64,000 bases of DNA from Serinicoccus chungangensis (GCF_006337125.1 NZ_CP040887.1:310001-374000); one strand, 5' to 3'; numbered from the stretch's first letter, positions 35,574 to 44,729 are shown. The notes: generated from the letters alone by a model not told the origin. Numbers and translations: made by a program.

Positions 35574-36353
35574 ATGTCCAAGCGCATCGACGTCAAGGAT
35601 CTCGACATCTACTACGGCGACTTCCACGCCGTGAAGAACGTCTCGATGACCATCGAGCCGCGGTCCGTGACCGCGTTCATCGGCCCGTCCGGCTGCGGCA
35701 AGTCCACGGTGCTGCGCACCCTCAACCGCATGCACGAGGTCATCCCGGGCGCCTACGTCAAGGGCGAGGTCGCCATCGACGGCACCAACCTCTACGGCCG
35801 CGGCGTCGACCCGGTGGACGTGCGCCGCCAGGTCGGGATGGTCTTCCAGCGGCCGAACCCGTTCCCCACCATGACCATCAAGGAGAACGTCCTGGCCGGG
35901 GTGCGCCTCAACTCCAAGCGCATCTCCAGCAAGGCGGCCGACGAGCTCACCGAGAAGGCGCTGCGCGGGGCCAACCTGTGGAACGAGGTCAAGGACCGCC
36001 TCGACAAGCCGGGGTCCGGGCTGTCCGGCGGGCAGCAGCAGCGGCTGTGCATCGCCCGCGCGATCGCCATCCAGCCCGAGGTCATCCTCATGGACGAGCC
36101 GTGCTCCGCGCTGGACCCGATCTCCACCCTGGCGATCGAGGACCTCATCAACGAGCTCAAGGACCGCTACACCGTCGTCATCGTCACGCACAACATGCAG
36201 CAGGCGGCGCGGGTCTCGGACAAGACCGGCTTCTTCAACCTCGAGGCGACCGGCAAGCCCGGGGAGCTCGTCGAGTACGACTCCACCCAGAACATCTTCA
36301 ACAACCCCGGCCAGCAGGCGACCGAGGACTACATCTCCGGTCGCTTCGGCTGA
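35574..36353 (+). CDS. pstB: Phosphate ABC transporter ATP-binding protein PstB
   Basis: 259 residues from the ATG at 35574. Walker [10 protein letters not shown] (about 35-43), the PstB-specific [19 protein letters not shown], signature [14 protein letters not shown] (about 143-156), Walker [17 protein letters not shown] (about 163-178), H-loop in [13 protein letters not shown]. Hydrolyses ATP to drive phosphate import. Last gene of pstSCAB. No phoU follows, although phoU often does; the next gene is an LprG-like lipoprotein on the same strand. Confidence 0.97.
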   Translation: MSKRIDVKDLDIYYGDFHAVKNVSMTIEPRSVTAFIGPSGCGKSTVLRTLNRMHEVIPGAYVKGEVAIDGTNLYGRGVDPVDVRRQVGMVFQRPNPFPTMTIKENVLAGVRLNSKRISSKAADELTEKALRGANLWNEVKDRLDKPGSGLSGGQQQRLCIARAIAIQPEVILMDEPCSALDPISTLAIEDLINELKDRYTVVIVTHNMQQAARVSDKTGFFNLEATGKPGELVEYDSTQNIFNNPGQQATEDYISGRFG

Positions 36354-36417
36354 CGGTCGCCCGGCCGGCCGCGCGTGCTCCCTCCCGGTGCGGCCGCCGG
36401 TGCGTGATACTGGGCGT

Positions 36418-37158
36418 ATGAGGTCACGCGACGGACGGCACACGCTCACCCGGGTGAGCGGGCTGGGGCTCGCGGCCGCCCTCGCCCTCATGCTCGTCGG
36501 GTGCAGCGACGACACCGAGGAGAGCGCCACCACCTCGACCCCGCCGCCGCCCACGGCGGCCGACCGGCTGGCCCAGGCGCACGACGTCCTGGTCGACGCG
36601 GGGTCGGTCGCCCTGACGCTGACCGGCACCGACCTGCCGGAGGACGAGACCTCCTACATCATCAGCGCGGAGGGCGCCGGGACGATGGAGCCGCCCGCCT
36701 TCGACGGCACCATCACCGCCGTGATCGCGGGGGTCCAGGCCGACATCCCGACGGTGGCCCTCGACGGCGAGCTCTGGGTCAAGCTGCCCTACGTCCCCGC
36801 CCACGTCAACACCGACCCGGCCGAGCTGGGGGTGCCGGACCCGGCGACGCTGTTCGACCCCGAGGACGGGCTCGTGGGCCTGCTCGGAGCCACCCGGTCG
36901 CCCGAGTTCGGGGAGCGCTCCCGGGCCGGGGCCGAGGTGGTGCAGGAGGTCGTCGGCACGCTCCCGGGGGAGACGGTCACGGACCTGCTCTACGTCGGCG
37001 ACGCCGAGTCCGAGTTCGCGGTGACCTACGGCCTGGTGGAGGAGGACTGGCAGGTCCGCAGCGTGGAGATCACGGGGCCGTTCTACCCGCCGGCGACGTC
37101 GACCTACACCGTGACGCTGGACGCCTACGGCGAGCCGGTCACCGTGACCCAGCCCTGA
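36418..37158 (+). CDS. lprG: LppX/LprAFG-family lipoprotein (LprG-like)
   Basis: 246 residues from the ATG at 36418. Lipobox LVGC (C29). The rest fits the LppX_LprAFG half-barrel: DRLAQAHDVLVDAGSVALTL, a series of beta strands (YIISAEGAGTMEPPAFDGTI), VALDGELWVKLPYVP, a Pro/Asp-rich loop DPATLFDPEDGLVGLL and GETVTDLLYVGDAESEF. In mycobacteria LprG binds triacylated glycolipids and works with the MFS protein P55 (Rv1410c) to move triacylglycerols and LAM-type lipids outward. An MFS gene begins 2 bp after this stop, so the same pair is encoded here. Confidence 0.87.
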   Translation: MRSRDGRHTLTRVSGLGLAAALALMLVGCSDDTEESATTSTPPPPTAADRLAQAHDVLVDAGSVALTLTGTDLPEDETSYIISAEGAGTMEPPAFDGTITAVIAGVQADIPTVALDGELWVKLPYVPAHVNTDPAELGVPDPATLFDPEDGLVGLLGATRSPEFGERSRAGAEVVQEVVGTLPGETVTDLLYVGDAESEFAVTYGLVEEDWQVRSVEITGPFYPPATSTYTVTLDAYGEPVTVTQP

Positions 37159-37160
37159 GG

Positions 37161-38924
37161 ATGACGCGGACGCGGCAGGAGGGGACCGGGCCGCCGGCGG
37201 GGGTCGGGGCCACCGGCCGCCCGGCCACCGGGCCCGCGCGCGGTGCCCGGGCGCTGCTGGCCGTGGCCGCGCTGGCGGTGGCCCTGGCCGCGGCGGACAC
37301 CTACGTCGTCGTGCTGGCGCTCACCGACATGATGGGCGGGGTCGGCGTGGGCATCGAGTCGCTGCAGCGGGGCACCCCGATCATCTCCGGCTTCCTGCTC
37401 GGCTACATCGCCGTGCTGCCGCTCATCGGCCGCCTGTCCGACCTCGTGGACCGGCGGCGCATCCTCCTCTGGTGCCTCGTCGTCTTCGTCGTGGGGTCGG
37501 CGGTGACCGCCGCGGCGGTCGAGCTGCCGGTCATGGTCGGCGGCCGGTTCCTGCAGGGCCTGGGCGGTGGCGGTCTGGTGCCCGCGACCCTCGCGCTGGT
37601 GGCCGACCTCTGGCCGCGAGGGCGCCGCGGCCTGCCGCTCGGGGTCGTCGGCGCGGTCCAGGAGCTCGGGTCGGTGCTGGGCCCGCTGCTCGGGGCGCTC
37701 GTGCTCGCGGTGGCCGGGTGGCGGGAGATCTTCTGGCTCAACGTGGTGCTGGGCCTGCTGGCCCTCCTCGGCGTCGTCCTCCTCCGCCCCGCGGCGCCGC
37801 ACCGGGGGTCGCCCGTCGCGGACCCCGGGCCGACCGGGCGTGGCTCGTGGTGGCGGCGGGGCGCGGCCTACCTGCTGGCGGCCGTCGCCGCGTCGCTGTG
37901 GACGCTGGCCCTCTGGGCCCCCGAGGCGCTGACCACCTCGGTGGAGCTCGGCCTGCCCTTCGTGCCCCTCGACCCGGACTCCGGCTCCCGGGTCGCCACG
38001 CCGGTCGGCCTCGCGGCGGCGGCCGTGACCCTCCTGCTCGCCCTGGTCACTCTCCCGCGGTGGCTGCCGCTGCTCCTGCGTGCCGACCTGCTGGGGGCGA
38101 CCTTCGTCGCCGTCGCGCTGGGCTCGCTGGTGCTGACCTTCTCCACCGCGGACCCCGAGACCGAGGTGCTCGGGCCGTGGGGCGTCTGGCTGCTGCCGCT
38201 CGGCGCCGGCTCGACCGTGGCCTTCCTCCTGCGGCAGCGCCTGGCCGCCGCGCCGCTGGTGCCCCCCGGCGTCGTCCGGCGTCGGGTGTGGCCGGCGCTC
38301 GTGGTGAGCCTGCTGGTGGGCGCCGCGATCGTCGCGGTCGTCGTGGACGTGCCGCTGCTCTCCCGTCTCACCCAGGGCACCGACGAGACGGACGCGGCGC
38401 TGGTGCTGGTGCGCTTCCTCGTCGCGGTGCCGGTGGGGGCGCTGCTGGGCGGCTGGCTGCTGCGCCGGGTCGGTCCGGCGCCCGTCGCGGCTCCGGGGCT
38501 GGCCCTGGCGGCGGTGTCGATCCTCGCGATGGCCCGCTGGGAGCGGGCCTCGCTGGACGAGCTCGTCAGCACGACGCTCGCGCTGGCCGGTGCCGGCCTG
38601 GGGGTCGGCCTGGCCATCGCCCCGGTCAACGACGCCGCCCTCGCCGACGCCCGCGAGGACGGTCACGGCACCGTCAGCTCGCTCGTCGTCGTCGCCCGCA
38701 TGGTCGGCATGGTGGTCGGCCTGGCCCTGCTCACCGCCCTCGGCCTGCGCCGCTTCCACCTCGAGGTCGGCACGCTCGCCGACCCGACCGACACCGACGC
38801 GCTGCTGGACGCCGCGGTGGTCCAGGTGCAGACCGTCCTCACCGGCGCGGGGTATGCCGTCGCGCTCGCCGCGGTGGTCGCGCTCGCCCTCGGCTGGCGA
38901 CCGGTCGGGCGCGGCCAGGGCTGA
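37161..38924 (+). CDS. MFS transporter (P55/Rv1410-like)
   Basis: 587 residues from the ATG at 37161, 2 bp after the LprG-like gene. About 14 hydrophobic segments, with the MFS motif A in LIGRLSDLVDRRRILLWCLV and motif C-like LGVVGAVQELGSVLGPLLGA. A large insert with VELGLPFVPLDPDSGSRVAT sits between segments in the middle, as in the P55 branch. With LprG it is expected to export triacylated lipids or glycolipids across the membrane. The extended size (over 550 residues) and neighbour fit P55 rather than a plain drug pump, though P55 also affects drug resistance. Confidence 0.85.
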   Translation: MTRTRQEGTGPPAGVGATGRPATGPARGARALLAVAALAVALAAADTYVVVLALTDMMGGVGVGIESLQRGTPIISGFLLGYIAVLPLIGRLSDLVDRRRILLWCLVVFVVGSAVTAAAVELPVMVGGRFLQGLGGGGLVPATLALVADLWPRGRRGLPLGVVGAVQELGSVLGPLLGALVLAVAGWREIFWLNVVLGLLALLGVVLLRPAAPHRGSPVADPGPTGRGSWWRRGAAYLLAAVAASLWTLALWAPEALTTSVELGLPFVPLDPDSGSRVATPVGLAAAAVTLLLALVTLPRWLPLLLRADLLGATFVAVALGSLVLTFSTADPETEVLGPWGVWLLPLGAGSTVAFLLRQRLAAAPLVPPGVVRRRVWPALVVSLLVGAAIVAVVVDVPLLSRLTQGTDETDAALVLVRFLVAVPVGALLGGWLLRRVGPAPVAAPGLALAAVSILAMARWERASLDELVSTTLALAGAGLGVGLAIAPVNDAALADAREDGHGTVSSLVVVARMVGMVVGLALLTALGLRRFHLEVGTLADPTDTDALLDAAVVQVQTVLTGAGYAVALAAVVALALGWRPVGRGQG

Positions 38925-38987
38925 GCGGGCCGCCCGGCCGGCCCGGGCACCGGAGACCTGCGGTCAGGCCCGGGCCCGGGGCCCGGC

Positions 38988-39863
38988 CTACGCCTCCGGG
39001 GTGCCCTGGTGGAAGCGCTGCTGCCACCGCTGGCCGGTGCGCTGCCACAGCGAGCTGCGCAGGGTGCTCGCGTCGGGGCCGACGCCCCGCCAGAGGAGCA
39101 GGACCAGGTCACCGGGGAGGCGCTGGACGTCGAGCACCTCGAGCTCGACCGGGGCGGGGAGCGGCGTCAGCTCGTCGAGCATCTCCTCGCGGCTCCAGCG
39201 CCGGCCGGAGCGGCCGACCTCCTGCCACTCCGGGTGCAGCAGCGCCGCCGCGAGCGAGGGGTCGGAGCGCACCTCCTCGGTCAGCAGCGAGCGCTCCAGC
39301 GCCACCACCTGGTCCTCGTCGCCCGGCTCGTCCACGAGGGAGAAGAGGTCGTCGTCCGCGCGGCCGCCCCCCACCACGAAGGGGTGCTCCGCCGGTGCCG
39401 CCGCGGCACCGAAGCCGGGCCCGGCCTGCGGCTCCCGACCTGCGGCATACGCCTGGGCAGCGGCGTTGGCCAGCCGGTCGGCCTGCTCGTTGAGCTCGTG
39501 ACCGGCGTGCCCCTTCACCCACCGGAAGCGCACGTTGGGGCGCATCGCGGCGTCCAGCGCCTTGATGATCTCGACGTTGGCGACCGGCTTGCCGTCCCCC
39601 TTCTTCCACCCGCGCCGCTTCCAGCCCGGCATCCACTGGGTGATGGACTTGATGGCGTACTGCGAGTCGCACAGCACGAGCAGGTCCTCGTCCAGGTCGG
39701 CGGTCTGCTGCAGCAGGTCCAGCACGGCGGTCAGCTCGCCCATGTTGTTGGTCCCGTGCTTCCACCCGCCGCTGGCCCAGCGGTCGTCGTCGACGTACCA
39801 CCCCCAGCCCGCCGGACCAGGGTTGCCCAGGGCGGATCCGTCCGCGGCCGCGACGACAGTCAT
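38988..39863 (-). CDS. Ribonuclease HI fused to a DUF4440/NTF2-like domain
   Basis: 291 residues from the ATG at 39863. The RNase H1 domain (1-145) degrades RNA in RNA-DNA hybrids with the DEDD metal site: D8 (AADGSALGNPG), E43 (NNMGELTAV), D66 (VLCDSQYAI) and D129 in KGHAGHELNEQADRLA. After a Gly/Ala-rich linker, residues about 170-291 (ALERSLLTEEVRSDPSLAAA, HPEWQEVGRSGRRWSREEML) match a SnoaL-like DUF4440 domain. The fusion is less common than either domain alone. The C-terminus converges on the P55-like gene. Confidence 0.88.
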   Translation of the reverse strand: MTVVAAADGSALGNPGPAGWGWYVDDDRWASGGWKHGTNNMGELTAVLDLLQQTADLDEDLLVLCDSQYAIKSITQWMPGWKRRGWKKGDGKPVANVEIIKALDAAMRPNVRFRWVKGHAGHELNEQADRLANAAAQAYAAGREPQAGPGFGAAAAPAEHPFVVGGGRADDDLFSLVDEPGDEDQVVALERSLLTEEVRSDPSLAAALLHPEWQEVGRSGRRWSREEMLDELTPLPAPVELEVLDVQRLPGDLVLLLWRGVGPDASTLRSSLWQRTGQRWQQRFHQGTPEA

Positions 39864-39917
39864 GGGTCCAGGGTAGGAGACCTGCCGGCGGCCCGAGGGA
39901 GGACCTAGGCTGGAGGT

Positions 39918-40499
39918 ATGACCGGCACCCTGCACCTGGTCGGCGACCCCGAGGCCGACCGCATCCTTACCGAGCACCCCTTCGCCCTGCTGACCGGCAT
40001 GCTGCTGGACCAGCAGATCCCCATGGAGGTCGCCTTCGACGGGCCGCGCAAGATCGCCGAGCGGCTCGGCTCGGTCGACCCGCGGCAGGTCGCGCAGACC
40101 GACCCCGAGGAGTTCGTCGCGCTCTGCGCCACCCCGCCCTCGGTGCACCGCTTCCCGACGTCCATGGGTCGGCGCGTGCACGACCTGGCGACCGCCGTCG
40201 TCCGGGACTACGACGGCGACACGGAGGCGATCTGGACCGACGGCGAGCCGGACGGCCGGGAGGTCCTGAGGCGGCTCAAGGCGCTGCCCGGCTTCGGCGA
40301 CCAGAAGGCCCGCATCTTCCTGGCCCTGCTCGGCAAGCAGCGCGGCCTCACCGCGCCCGGCTGGCGCGAGGCGGCCGGCGACTACGGCCGGGAGGGCGTC
40401 CACATGTCGATCGCCGACGTCACCGGGTCCGAGTCGCTGCAGCAGGTGCGCGCCTACAAGAGGGAGAAGAAGGCCGCCGCCAAGGCCGCACAGGGGTGA
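39918..40499 (+). CDS. HhH-GPD-type DNA glycosylase family protein
   Basis: 193 residues. A short base-excision-repair glycosylase-like protein: LTGMLLDQQIPMEVAFDGPR gives the conserved DQQ block, and the helix-hairpin-helix is LKALPGFGDQKARIFLALLG (about 121-140). The usual Gly/Pro-rich loop is followed by GREGVHMSIADVTGSESL, where the catalytic Asp may be D156 or so. It lacks an Fe-S cluster. A Lys/Ala-rich tail ends the protein. The ATG lies in GGAGGTATG. The stop overlaps the GTG of the MFS gene by 4 bp. Confidence 0.83.
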   Translation: MTGTLHLVGDPEADRILTEHPFALLTGMLLDQQIPMEVAFDGPRKIAERLGSVDPRQVAQTDPEEFVALCATPPSVHRFPTSMGRRVHDLATAVVRDYDGDTEAIWTDGEPDGREVLRRLKALPGFGDQKARIFLALLGKQRGLTAPGWREAAGDYGREGVHMSIADVTGSESLQQVRAYKREKKAAAKAAQG

Positions 40500-41713
40500 G
40501 CGGCTCCCCCGTCGAGCCGTCCGCCGCCCTCGAGCCACCCGGCCGGGGGTCGGTGTGGTCCACCCCCGGCATGCTGGCGCTCGCGCTGCTCGCGACCGCC
40601 GGGTTCACCGGGTATGCCGCGCTGCTCCCCGTCGCGCCCCTGTGGGCGGTCTCGGGCGGGGCGGACAGCGGGGGCGCGGGTCTCGTCAACTTCGTGCTCC
40701 TGGGCACGACGGTGGCCACGCAGTTCGCGGTGCCGTGGGCGATCGGCCGGGTCGGGTGGGCGTGGGTCCTCTCCCTCGGCATGGTCTTCCTCGGGGTGCC
40801 CTCGCTCCTGCACCTGCTCACCGCGGACCTCGGCCCCCTCCTGGCCCTGTCGGCGGTGCGCGGGGTGGGGTTCGGGGTCCTCACGGTGGCGGCCAACGCC
40901 GCTGCGGTGCTGCTCGTCGAGCCCGCCCGCCGGGGCGCCGCGGTCGGGGCGTACTCCTTCGCGCTGTCGCTGCCTCTCGTCGTCGTCATGCCGGTGGGCG
41001 GCTGGGTGGCGGAGGCGGTCGGCTTCTGGCCGGTCTTCGCCGTCGGGGCCCTGCCCCTGGCGGGGATCCCCGCCTGCCTCGCCGTGGCGCGTCACCTGCC
41101 CGTGCGCTCCACCCACGACGCCGGTCATCCCGAGGTCGCGGAGCCGACCACGCCGCGGGGCACCTACCTCGCGCTGCTGCGCCCGACGCTCGTCCTGCTC
41201 GCCATCACCTTCGCCGGGGGAGCCGTCATCACCTTCGCGCCGCAGATGGTCCAGCTGCCCTGGCTCTCCGCGGCCGGGCTCTTCGCCGTCGGGCTGCTCT
41301 CGGCGATCACCCGGTGGCAGGTCGGCGGCCTCGCCGACCGCGCCGGTGCCCAGCGGCTGCTCGTGCCCGCCGTCCTGGCCAGCGTGCTCGTCCTGGGCGC
41401 CCTCGCCTGGGTGGTGCGGACGCCCGTCGACGCCTCCCGCGCGGTCCCGTGGATCCTGGTCTGCGCCCTCGTGGGGGTCTGCTACGGCACCCTGCAGACC
41501 CTGACGATGCTGCGCGCCTTCGAGGCCGCCGGCCCGCGCCGGGTCGGCGCCGCCAGCGCGGTCTGGAACGCCGGCTTCGACACCGGCACCGCCACCGGCT
41601 CGCTCGTCGTCGGCTGGGTCGCCGTGGCCTCCGGCTTCGGCCCCGGTATGGCCCTCGCCGCCCTCCTCTGCCTGCTCACCGTGCCGCTGGCCCGGGTCGC
41701 CCCACGCCGCTGA
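40496..41713 (+). CDS. MFS transporter
   Basis: 405 residues from the GTG at 40496, coupled to the HhH-GPD gene (GTGA overlap). Twelve hydrophobic segments. Loop motifs are degenerate compared with drug pumps (WAIGRVGWAWVLSLGMVFLG, TRWQVGGLADRAGAQRLLVP). A central hydrophilic loop (about 200-222) separates the two six-TM halves. Substrate unknown. The C-terminus is followed by a strong hairpin and the convergent xth gene. Confidence 0.85.
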   Translation: MSGSPVEPSAALEPPGRGSVWSTPGMLALALLATAGFTGYAALLPVAPLWAVSGGADSGGAGLVNFVLLGTTVATQFAVPWAIGRVGWAWVLSLGMVFLGVPSLLHLLTADLGPLLALSAVRGVGFGVLTVAANAAAVLLVEPARRGAAVGAYSFALSLPLVVVMPVGGWVAEAVGFWPVFAVGALPLAGIPACLAVARHLPVRSTHDAGHPEVAEPTTPRGTYLALLRPTLVLLAITFAGGAVITFAPQMVQLPWLSAAGLFAVGLLSAITRWQVGGLADRAGAQRLLVPAVLASVLVLGALAWVVRTPVDASRAVPWILVCALVGVCYGTLQTLTMLRAFEAAGPRRVGAASAVWNAGFDTGTATGSLVVGWVAVASGFGPGMALAALLCLLTVPLARVAPRR

Positions 41714-41717
41714 CGGC

Positions 41718-41741
41718 GGCCCCGCACCCCGGGGTGGGGCC
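41718..41741. terminator. Bidirectional hairpin between the MFS gene and xth
   Basis: GGCCCCGCACCCC followed directly by GGGGTGGGGCC forms a nearly perfect palindrome with small bulges in the 28-bp gap between two convergent genes. No T-run. Confidence 0.6.
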
Positions 41742-42545
41742 TCAGCGGGCCGACAGGTCGACGACCACGGGGGCGTGGTCCGAGGCGCCCTTGCCCTTGC
41801 GCTCCTCGCGGTCGATGAAGGCCCCCTCCACCCGCTGCGCCAGGGCCGGGGAGCCGAGGCAGAAGTCGATGCGCATGCCGCGCCGCTTCGGGAAGGCCAG
41901 CTGGGTGTAGTCCCAGTAGGTGTAGGTCCCCGGACCGGGCGTGTGCTCCCGGGTGACGTCGGCATACCCCGCCCGCTCGACCCCCGCGAAGGCTGCACGC
42001 TCCGCCGGGCTGGTGTGCGTCTTGCCCTCGTAGTACTCCACCGACCAGACGTCGTCGTCGGTGGGCGCGATGTTCCAGTCGCCCATGAGCGCGACCTGGG
42101 CACCCGCGTCCTCCTCGAGCCACGCCCGGCCCGTCTCCCGGAGCGCCTCCAGCCAGGCCAGCTTGTAGTCCAGGTGCGGGTCCTGCAGCGACCGGCCGTT
42201 GGGCACGTAGAGGCTCCACACCCGCACGCCGCCGCAGGTCGCCCCCAGGGCCCGCGCCTCGACCACGGGCTCGGCCCCCTCCGGTGCCCACGCGGGCTGG
42301 CCGGGGAACGCCGTCGCGACGTCGTCCAGCCCCACCCGGCTGACGACGGCGACGCCGTTCCACTGGTTCAGACCGACGTGCGCCACCTCGTAGCCGGCCT
42401 GCTCGAACGGCAGCAGGGGGAACTGGTCGTCCCGGCACTTGGTCTCCTGCAGGGCGAGCACGTCCACCTCGTGCCGCTCGAGGAAGGCGACCGCCCGGTC
42501 CACCCGGGTCCGGATGCTGTTGCAGTTCCACGTGGCGATGCGCAT
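41742..42545 (-). CDS. xth: Exodeoxyribonuclease III
   Basis: 267 residues, typical of ExoIII/ExoA (about 260-270). AP endonuclease and 3'-5' exonuclease for base excision repair. All catalytic blocks are present: ATWNCNSIR (Asn metal ligand), LALQETKC (catalytic Glu), LYVPNGR (Tyr), MGDWNIAPTDDDV (Asp/Asn), and the final GASDHAPVVVDL (Asp-His pair). It is alone on its strand; two other repair genes (HhH-GPD glycosylase and endonuclease IV) lie within 4 kb. Confidence 0.95.
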   Translation of the reverse strand: MRIATWNCNSIRTRVDRAVAFLERHEVDVLALQETKCRDDQFPLLPFEQAGYEVAHVGLNQWNGVAVVSRVGLDDVATAFPGQPAWAPEGAEPVVEARALGATCGGVRVWSLYVPNGRSLQDPHLDYKLAWLEALRETGRAWLEEDAGAQVALMGDWNIAPTDDDVWSVEYYEGKTHTSPAERAAFAGVERAGYADVTREHTPGPGTYTYWDYTQLAFPKRRGMRIDFCLGSPALAQRVEGAFIDREERKGKGASDHAPVVVDLSAR

Positions 42546-42663
42546 CTGCGGAAGCCTACGTGCCCCTGCTTGCCCTCAGGAAAGTCCTGGCTGATCCCCA
42601 GGTTTTTCTCAGCATGCGGGAGAAGAGTTGAATCTTCATCCACCTGTCCCTCAGGAGGTCGCC

Positions 42664-43119
42664 ATGGTGCTGGGACTACCGGTGCACCCGCTGCTCGTCC
42701 ACTTCGGCATCGTCCTCCTGCTGCTGGCCGCCGGCGCCCAGCTGCTCGTCGTCGTGCTGCCGCGCTTCCGCCACTGGCTGGGGTGGGGTATGCCGGTGCT
42801 CGCGGTGGTGGCGGGGGTGGTCACCCGGGTGACGCAGAGCTTCGGCGAGATCCTGCTGCAGACGGTCGGCAGCAGCCAGATCCTGGAGCAGCACGGGGCC
42901 TGGGGGGTGCGGGCCGGCCTGGCCGGCATCCTGCTGGCCGTGCTGAGCGTCCTGCACTGGGTCGCCACGTCGCCGTGGGGGCGGTCGCGGTGGGCGGCGC
43001 GGTGGCCGGGCTGGGTCAGCACCGTCCTCGGGGTGCTCGCCGCCGTGGCCGCGATCTGGGCGGTCGTGGCTGTCACGCTGGCCGGGCACACCGGCGCCAC
43101 CTCCGTCTGGGGCGGCTAG
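42664..43119 (+). CDS. DUF2231 family membrane protein
   Basis: 151 residues from the ATG at 42664 behind CAGGAGGTCGCC. Four hydrophobic helices. The family start LGLPVHPLLVHFGIVLLLLA contains the conserved HPLLVHF, with His residues suited to haem or metal binding. A second conserved region is QILEQHGAWGVRAGLAGI, with another His. DUF2231 proteins resemble the cytochrome b-like domain of DUF2231/YozB-type membrane proteins; function is not established. It precedes the Zur-boxed AztD-like gene by about 150 bp but has no visible Zur site of its own. Confidence 0.82.
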   Translation: MVLGLPVHPLLVHFGIVLLLLAAGAQLLVVVLPRFRHWLGWGMPVLAVVAGVVTRVTQSFGEILLQTVGSSQILEQHGAWGVRAGLAGILLAVLSVLHWVATSPWGRSRWAARWPGWVSTVLGVLAAVAAIWAVVAVTLAGHTGATSVWGG

Positions 43120-43251
43120 CCCCCGGCTCGACGACGTCGCCCCCCGCGGACGGTCCTGCGACTGGCGGGGCCGACCATCCGTGCGGCACCGTGGCCGGGT
43201 CCACGGCCCGACACCTCTCCTCGCCATGTCGACTTGACGTCTGTCGTGCGA

Positions 43252-43267
43252 TTGATAATGATTCCCA
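43252..43267 (+). promoter_or_regulatory. Zur-box-like operator overlapping a -10 element
   Basis: TTGATAATGATTCCCA matches the bacterial Zur-box core (TGATAATNATTNTCA type). It is markedly A/T-rich for the region. A TTGACG hexamer is at 43234-43239 and TAATGA (43256-43261), 16 bp away, can be the -10. The operator ends 1 bp before the ATG at 43269, so the transcript is probably leaderless. Confidence 0.78.
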
Positions 43268-43268
43268 C

Positions 43269-44729
43269 ATGCATAGAACACTGCTGCCCCTGACCGTGTC
43301 CGCCTCGCTCCTGCTGCTCGCGGGATGCGCCACCGAGCCCACGACGTCCGGCGCGGGGGGTGGGGAGCAGGAGGCCGACACCGCCGACACCGAGGCGGCC
43401 GACACCGCCGACACCGACACGGCCGAAACGGCCGACACCGAGGAGGTCGACACCGCCGACACCGAGGCGGCCGCCACCGTCGAGTCCGGCGGGCCGAGCC
43501 CCCGGCTGGCGGTCACCTACGACGGCGGGGTCATGGTGCTCGACGCGCTGTCGCTCGAGGTCGAGGCGGAGATGCCGGTCGAGGGCTTCGTGCGCCTCAA
43601 CCCGGCCGGCGACGGCCGGCACCTGTTCCTCACCGAGGGCGACGCCTTCCGGCTGCTCGACGCCGGGACGTGGAGCGAGCCGCACGGCAACCACGACCAC
43701 AGCTACACCACCGAGCCGCGGCTGACCGACCTCGTCGCCGAGGGCTCGCACCCGGGCCACGTCGTCCCGCACGGCGGCGCGACGGCGCTCTACTTCGACG
43801 GGGCCGGCCGCATCGACATGGTGGACCCCACCGAGCTGGACCCCGCGGCCGGTGAGCTGCCGGTCACCGGGAGCGTCGAGGTGCCGGACCCCCACCACGG
43901 GGTGGCGGTGCTCCTCGAGGACGGGTCGCTGCTGCAGACCGTCGGCACCGAGGACGAGCGCACCGGGGCCGTGGTCACGGGCGCCGACGGTGAGGAGCTC
44001 GCCCGCACGGACGAGTGCCCGGGGGTGCACGGGGAGACGGTCGCCCAGGGCGAGGCGGTCGTGCTCGGCTGCGAGGACGGGCCGGTGGTCCTCGCCGACG
44101 GCCGCTTCACCAAGGTGCCGGCGCCCGACGACTACGCCCGGACGGGCAACCTCGCCGGGTCCCAGGAGTCGACGGTCGTCCTGGGCGACTACAAGGTGGA
44201 CGAGGACGCCGAGCTGGAGCGCCCGGAGCGGGTCAGCCTCGTCGACACCGCGTCGGCGCAGATGCAGCTCGTGGACCTGGGCACGTCCTACAGCTTCCGT
44301 TCGCTGGGCCGCGGTCCCGCGGGGGAGGCCCTGGTCCTCGGGACGGACGGGGAGCTGCACGTCCTCGACCCGGACAGCGGCGAGGTCACCGAGGAGATAC
44401 CGGTCGTCGAGGAGTGGGAGGAGCCCCGGGAGTGGCAGCAGCCGCGGCCCACCCTCTTCGTCATGGGGCAGTTCGCCTACGTCTCCGAGCCCGCGTCCCG
44501 CGAGCTGCACGTCGTCGACCTGGCCACGATGGCGGTCATCGACTCGGCCACGGTGCCCCACGCCCCCAACGAGATCTCCGGCGTCACCGGTGAGGTCGAG
44601 GCCGGGCCGGTGGACGAGGACCACGACCACGACGGCGACGACCACGACGGCGACGACCACGGGGACGACACCCACGAGGGTCACGACCACGGGGGCCACG
44701 ACCACGAGGGCGAGGGCGAGGGCTCCTGA
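43269..44729 (+). CDS. AztD-like zinc-binding lipoprotein (beta-propeller)
   Basis: 486 residues. Lipobox LAGC (C20), then an acidic linker of repeated TADTE units (about 35-70). The middle is a beta-propeller with DAFRLLDAGTWSEPHGNHDH (about 128-147), the His-Asp-His block seen in the zinc chaperone AztD, followed by HPGHVVPHGGATALYFDGAG. The C-terminal 40 residues are His/Asp/Gly-rich (DEDHDHDGDDHDGDD), a likely zinc-loading tail. It would collect zinc outside the membrane for an importer. The Zur-like box over its promoter predicts induction in zinc starvation. No aztABC genes are beside it. Confidence 0.82.
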   Translation: MHRTLLPLTVSASLLLLAGCATEPTTSGAGGGEQEADTADTEAADTADTDTAETADTEEVDTADTEAAATVESGGPSPRLAVTYDGGVMVLDALSLEVEAEMPVEGFVRLNPAGDGRHLFLTEGDAFRLLDAGTWSEPHGNHDHSYTTEPRLTDLVAEGSHPGHVVPHGGATALYFDGAGRIDMVDPTELDPAAGELPVTGSVEVPDPHHGVAVLLEDGSLLQTVGTEDERTGAVVTGADGEELARTDECPGVHGETVAQGEAVVLGCEDGPVVLADGRFTKVPAPDDYARTGNLAGSQESTVVLGDYKVDEDAELERPERVSLVDTASAQMQLVDLGTSYSFRSLGRGPAGEALVLGTDGELHVLDPDSGEVTEEIPVVEEWEEPREWQQPRPTLFVMGQFAYVSEPASRELHVVDLATMAVIDSATVPHAPNEISGVTGEVEAGPVDEDHDHDGDDHDGDDHGDDTHEGHDHGGHDHEGEGEGS

